Assembly: GCA_023252315.1 (NCBI GenBank)
Contig: JAJPEB010000068.1
Coordinates: forward strand, 1-7,247
Source of the DNA: Candidatus Woesearchaeota archaeon
GTDB taxonomy: Archaea > Nanobdellota > Nanobdellia > Woesearchaeales > UBA525
Reading direction: 5' to 3'
DNA: 7,247 bases
A program made the translations under genes and the position numbers. Below are positions 5,772-7,247 of this stretch, piece by piece (the stretch's first letter is position 1; the number at the start of each line of letters is the position of its first letter). The notes under the pieces were generated by a model that saw only the letters and a list, made by a program, of their open reading frames with translations, searched no databases and was not told the origin of the DNA.

Positions 5772-5780
5772 ATTTATAAG
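5772..5780 (+). promoter_or_regulatory. Main TATA box of the DEAD-box helicase gene
   Basis: ATTTATAAG is a near-consensus archaeal TATA box centred near 5776, predicting a transcript start near 5802. The helicase ATG is at 5917, so the mRNA would have a leader of about 115 nt, in contrast to the leaderless or nearly leaderless neighbours. Confidence 0.6.
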
Positions 5781-5820
5781 CCGACGGCCCGCACCGCGCC
5801 CTACAGAGAAGCCACCGAAG

Positions 5821-5883
5821 GCAATCGTGACAGGAGAATTCTCCCGAATTCTTATTGTGCGCGATTGCGCCTGGGTCCCCAGG
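5821..5883 (+). promoter_or_regulatory. Structured 5' UTR of the helicase mRNA (two hairpins)
   Basis: Hairpin 1 has an outer stem GCAATCG/CGATTGC (5821-5827 with 5862-5868), extended by a T-G and a G-C pair. An internal loop follows, then an inner stem AGAATTC/GAATTCT (5835-5841 with 5846-5852) closing a TCCC tetraloop. Hairpin 2 follows after a single base: CCTGG/CCAGG (5870-5874 with 5879-5883) around GTCC. The Shine-Dalgarno site stays 20 bases downstream in an unpaired stretch. Two nested perfect 7-bp stems in a predicted leader suggest a real RNA element; its role is inferred. Confidence 0.5.
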
Positions 5884-5903
5884 ATATCGCAGACGCGCTT
5901 CTC

Positions 5904-5908
5904 AGAGG
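5904..5908 (+). promoter_or_regulatory. Shine-Dalgarno site deciding the helicase start
   Basis: AGAGG, complementary to the 3' end of archaeal 16S rRNA, sits 8 bases before ATG 5917. The frame stays open upstream, with a GTG at 5827 and an ATG at 5752, so this site is the main sequence evidence for 5917. It is the only good ribosome-binding site in the window, in line with this being the only long-leader gene. Confidence 0.6.
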
Positions 5909-5916
5909 AACAGCAC

Positions 5917-7247
5917 ATGACTACGTTCAAGGACATGGTGACAGACAACGACGTGCTCAAGGCCATCGCCGACCTCGGCTTCGAGGAGCCGACGGAGATC
6001 CAGGCCGCGACCATCCCGCTCGGGCTCGAGGGCAAGGACGTCATCGGGCAGGCGAAGACGGGCTCGGGCAAGACGTTCGCGTTCGGCATCCCGATCATGC
6101 ACGCGCTCGCGGACGAGGACGGCGTGCAGGCGCTCATCCTCACGCCCACGCGCGAGCTGTGCCAGCAGGTCGCGAAGGAGCTGCGCAAGCTCGCGAAGTA
6201 CACGCGCGCGAACATCACCGAGGTCTACGGCGGCGTCTCGATGAACCCGCAGATCGACGACCTCCAGGAGGCGCAGATCGTCGTCGGCACGCCCGGCAGG
6301 CTGCTCGACCACCTCGACCGAGGCACGCTCGACCTGGGCCGCGTCAAGATCCTCGTGCTCGACGAGGCTGACCGCATGCTCGACATGGGCTTCATCGAGG
6401 ACGTGGAGCAGCTCGTGGCGGCGATCCCGTCCCAGCACCAGACGCTCCTCTTCTCGGCGACGATGCCGACGGAGATCAAGAACATCGCGTCTCGCTACAT
6501 GACCGAGCCCGAGCACATCCGCACGACGTCGCACGTGGCCGACGAGCTGCTCCCGCAGTTCTTCTACGTGATCGACCGCACGATGAAGTTCAGCCTCCTC
6601 GTCCACCTCATCCGCGAGGAGAGGCCGACGAAGGGCATCATCTTCTGCGGCACGCGCAGGACCGCGGACGCGGTCGCGCGCAACCTGCTGCGCGAGCACA
6701 TCAACGCGGAGCCGATCCACGGCGGCCTCTCGCAGGCGAAGCGCAACACGATCATCGAGCAGTTCGGCAAGGGCAAGGTGCACCTGCTCATCGCGACGGA
6801 CGTCGCCGCGCGCGGGCTGCACATCCCCGACGTCACGCACGTCTTCAACTACGACGTGCCGATGGATCCCGAGAACTACATCCACCGCATCGGCCGCACC
6901 GCGCGCGCGGGCAAGGCAGGCAAGGCGATCACGCTGCTCGAGCAGCGCGACTTCCCGCTCTTCCAGGCGGTGCTCGACATCACGCACACCGAGCCCGAGG
7001 AGCTGCAGGCGGGCGACATCCGCCGCATCGGCTTCCGCCGCAACGACGACTCCGCGCCGCAGCGCGAGGGCGGCGGCTACCGTGGCGGCGGCGGGCGGCG
7101 CGAGGGCGGCGGCTTCGGCCGGGGACCCTCGCGCGAGGGAGGAGGAGGCGGGATGGGCCCGCGCTCGGGAGGGTTCTCCCGGGGCGGTGGCGGCGCCGCC
7201 GGCGACACGAGCTCGCAGCGCGAGGCGCGCAGGCGCAGGCGCATGGG
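5917..7247 (+). CDS. DEAD-box ATP-dependent RNA helicase with Arg/Gly-rich tail (partial, C-terminus beyond window)
   Basis: 443 codons are present before the right edge, with no stop. The protein unwinds or remodels RNA using ATP, in the cytoplasm. All core motifs are visible: the Q motif region (F22, Q29), motif I AKTGSGKT (46-53), Ia PTREL (77-81), GG (105-106), Ib TPGR (125-128), II DEAD (149-152), III SAT (180-182), IV IIFCGTR (241-247), V ATDVAARG (293-300) and VI HRIGRTAR (323-330). Motif V is followed by LHI, where LDI is common. From about 384 the protein becomes a low-complexity tail of REGGG/RGGGG units, ending in a run of arginines; such RGG tails bind RNA non-specifically. The start gives the standard 20-odd residues before the Q motif. 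The frame is open further upstream (GTG 5827, ATG 5752), but those extensions look non-coding and the promoter and Shine-Dalgarno site favour 5917. The long structured leader suggests post-transcriptional control. Confidence 0.96.
   Translation, partial: MTTFKDMVTDNDVLKAIADLGFEEPTEIQAATIPLGLEGKDVIGQAKTGSGKTFAFGIPIMHALADEDGVQALILTPTRELCQQVAKELRKLAKYTRANITEVYGGVSMNPQIDDLQEAQIVVGTPGRLLDHLDRGTLDLGRVKILVLDEADRMLDMGFIEDVEQLVAAIPSQHQTLLFSATMPTEIKNIASRYMTEPEHIRTTSHVADELLPQFFYVIDRTMKFSLLVHLIREERPTKGIIFCGTRRTADAVARNLLREHINAEPIHGGLSQAKRNTIIEQFGKGKVHLLIATDVAARGLHIPDVTHVFNYDVPMDPENYIHRIGRTARAGKAGKAITLLEQRDFPLFQAVLDITHTEPEELQAGDIRRIGFRRNDDSAPQREGGGYRGGGGRREGGGFGRGPSREGGGGGMGPRSGGFSRGGGGAAGDTSSQREARRRRRM

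Noticed and set aside
5836..5851. Two GAATTC hexamers 10 bases apart as a cloning linker artefact
   Set aside because: They form the two arms of the inner hairpin stem and are enclosed by a second matching stem, which fits a natural RNA structure better than a linker. No vector sequence is nearby.
5752..5916. Extended helicase N-terminus from ATG 5752 or GTG 5827
   Set aside because: The frame is open, but ATG 5752 lies upstream of the main TATA box and GTG 5827 is inside a hairpin stem. The Shine-Dalgarno site and family length favour 5917. GTG 5827 cannot be fully excluded.
5664..6371. 235-residue plus-strand ORF over the helicase leader
   Set aside because: Most of it is an out-of-frame reading of the helicase gene; the unique upstream part shows no protein features.
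1..7247. CRISPR array, transposase, toxin-antitoxin pair or defence island
   Set aside because: I found no regularly spaced repeats, no transposase or nuclease motifs and no small gene pair; every gene but the membrane protein belongs to a known family.

Overview
The window looks like chromosomal DNA from a GC-rich archaeon. The evidence is an archaeal/eukaryal-type glycyl-tRNA synthetase, a tRNA gene with no encoded CCA end, and A/T-rich TATA boxes with purine-rich BRE-like flanks in front of every gene. Most genes have the TATA centre about 26-28 bases before the start codon, the geometry of leaderless archaeal transcripts. I cannot name the lineage from sequence alone; an uncultivated archaeon is likely.

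Layout. Positions 1-613 (minus) hold the N-terminal 204 codons of a multi-pass membrane protein. It is strikingly AT-rich against its neighbours and runs off the left edge. Next come a tRNA-Phe(GAA) gene (minus, 707-778) and, divergent from it, an atypical eukaryotic-like Ser/Thr protein kinase (881-1945, GTG start). A leaderless glycyl-tRNA synthetase follows (2019-3569). It converges on a zinc alcohol dehydrogenase of the glutathione-independent formaldehyde dehydrogenase type (minus, 3615-4799). From a 140-base divergent promoter region the dehydrogenase is paired with a dienelactone hydrolase-family enzyme (4940-5653). The right end holds a DEAD-box RNA helicase with an Arg/Gly-rich tail (5917 to the edge, incomplete).

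How the genes relate. They appear to be single-gene transcription units, each with its own promoter, not an operon. The synthetase, tRNA-Phe and helicase serve translation and RNA metabolism. The dehydrogenase and hydrolase share a promoter region and may both handle reactive carbonyl compounds, but that is inference. I see no defence system, CRISPR array, transposase or obvious new multi-gene system.

Most worth a second look: (a) the helicase is the only gene with a predicted long (~115 nt) structured 5' UTR and a Shine-Dalgarno site; (b) the AT-rich membrane gene sits directly beyond the 3' end of tRNA-Phe, the classic position of integrated DNA; (c) the kinase lacks the glycine loop and has an insert before DFG; (d) three genes end in TGAGCGC, forming inverted repeats at gene ends. 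All six intergenic stretches are under 300 bases and are described below.
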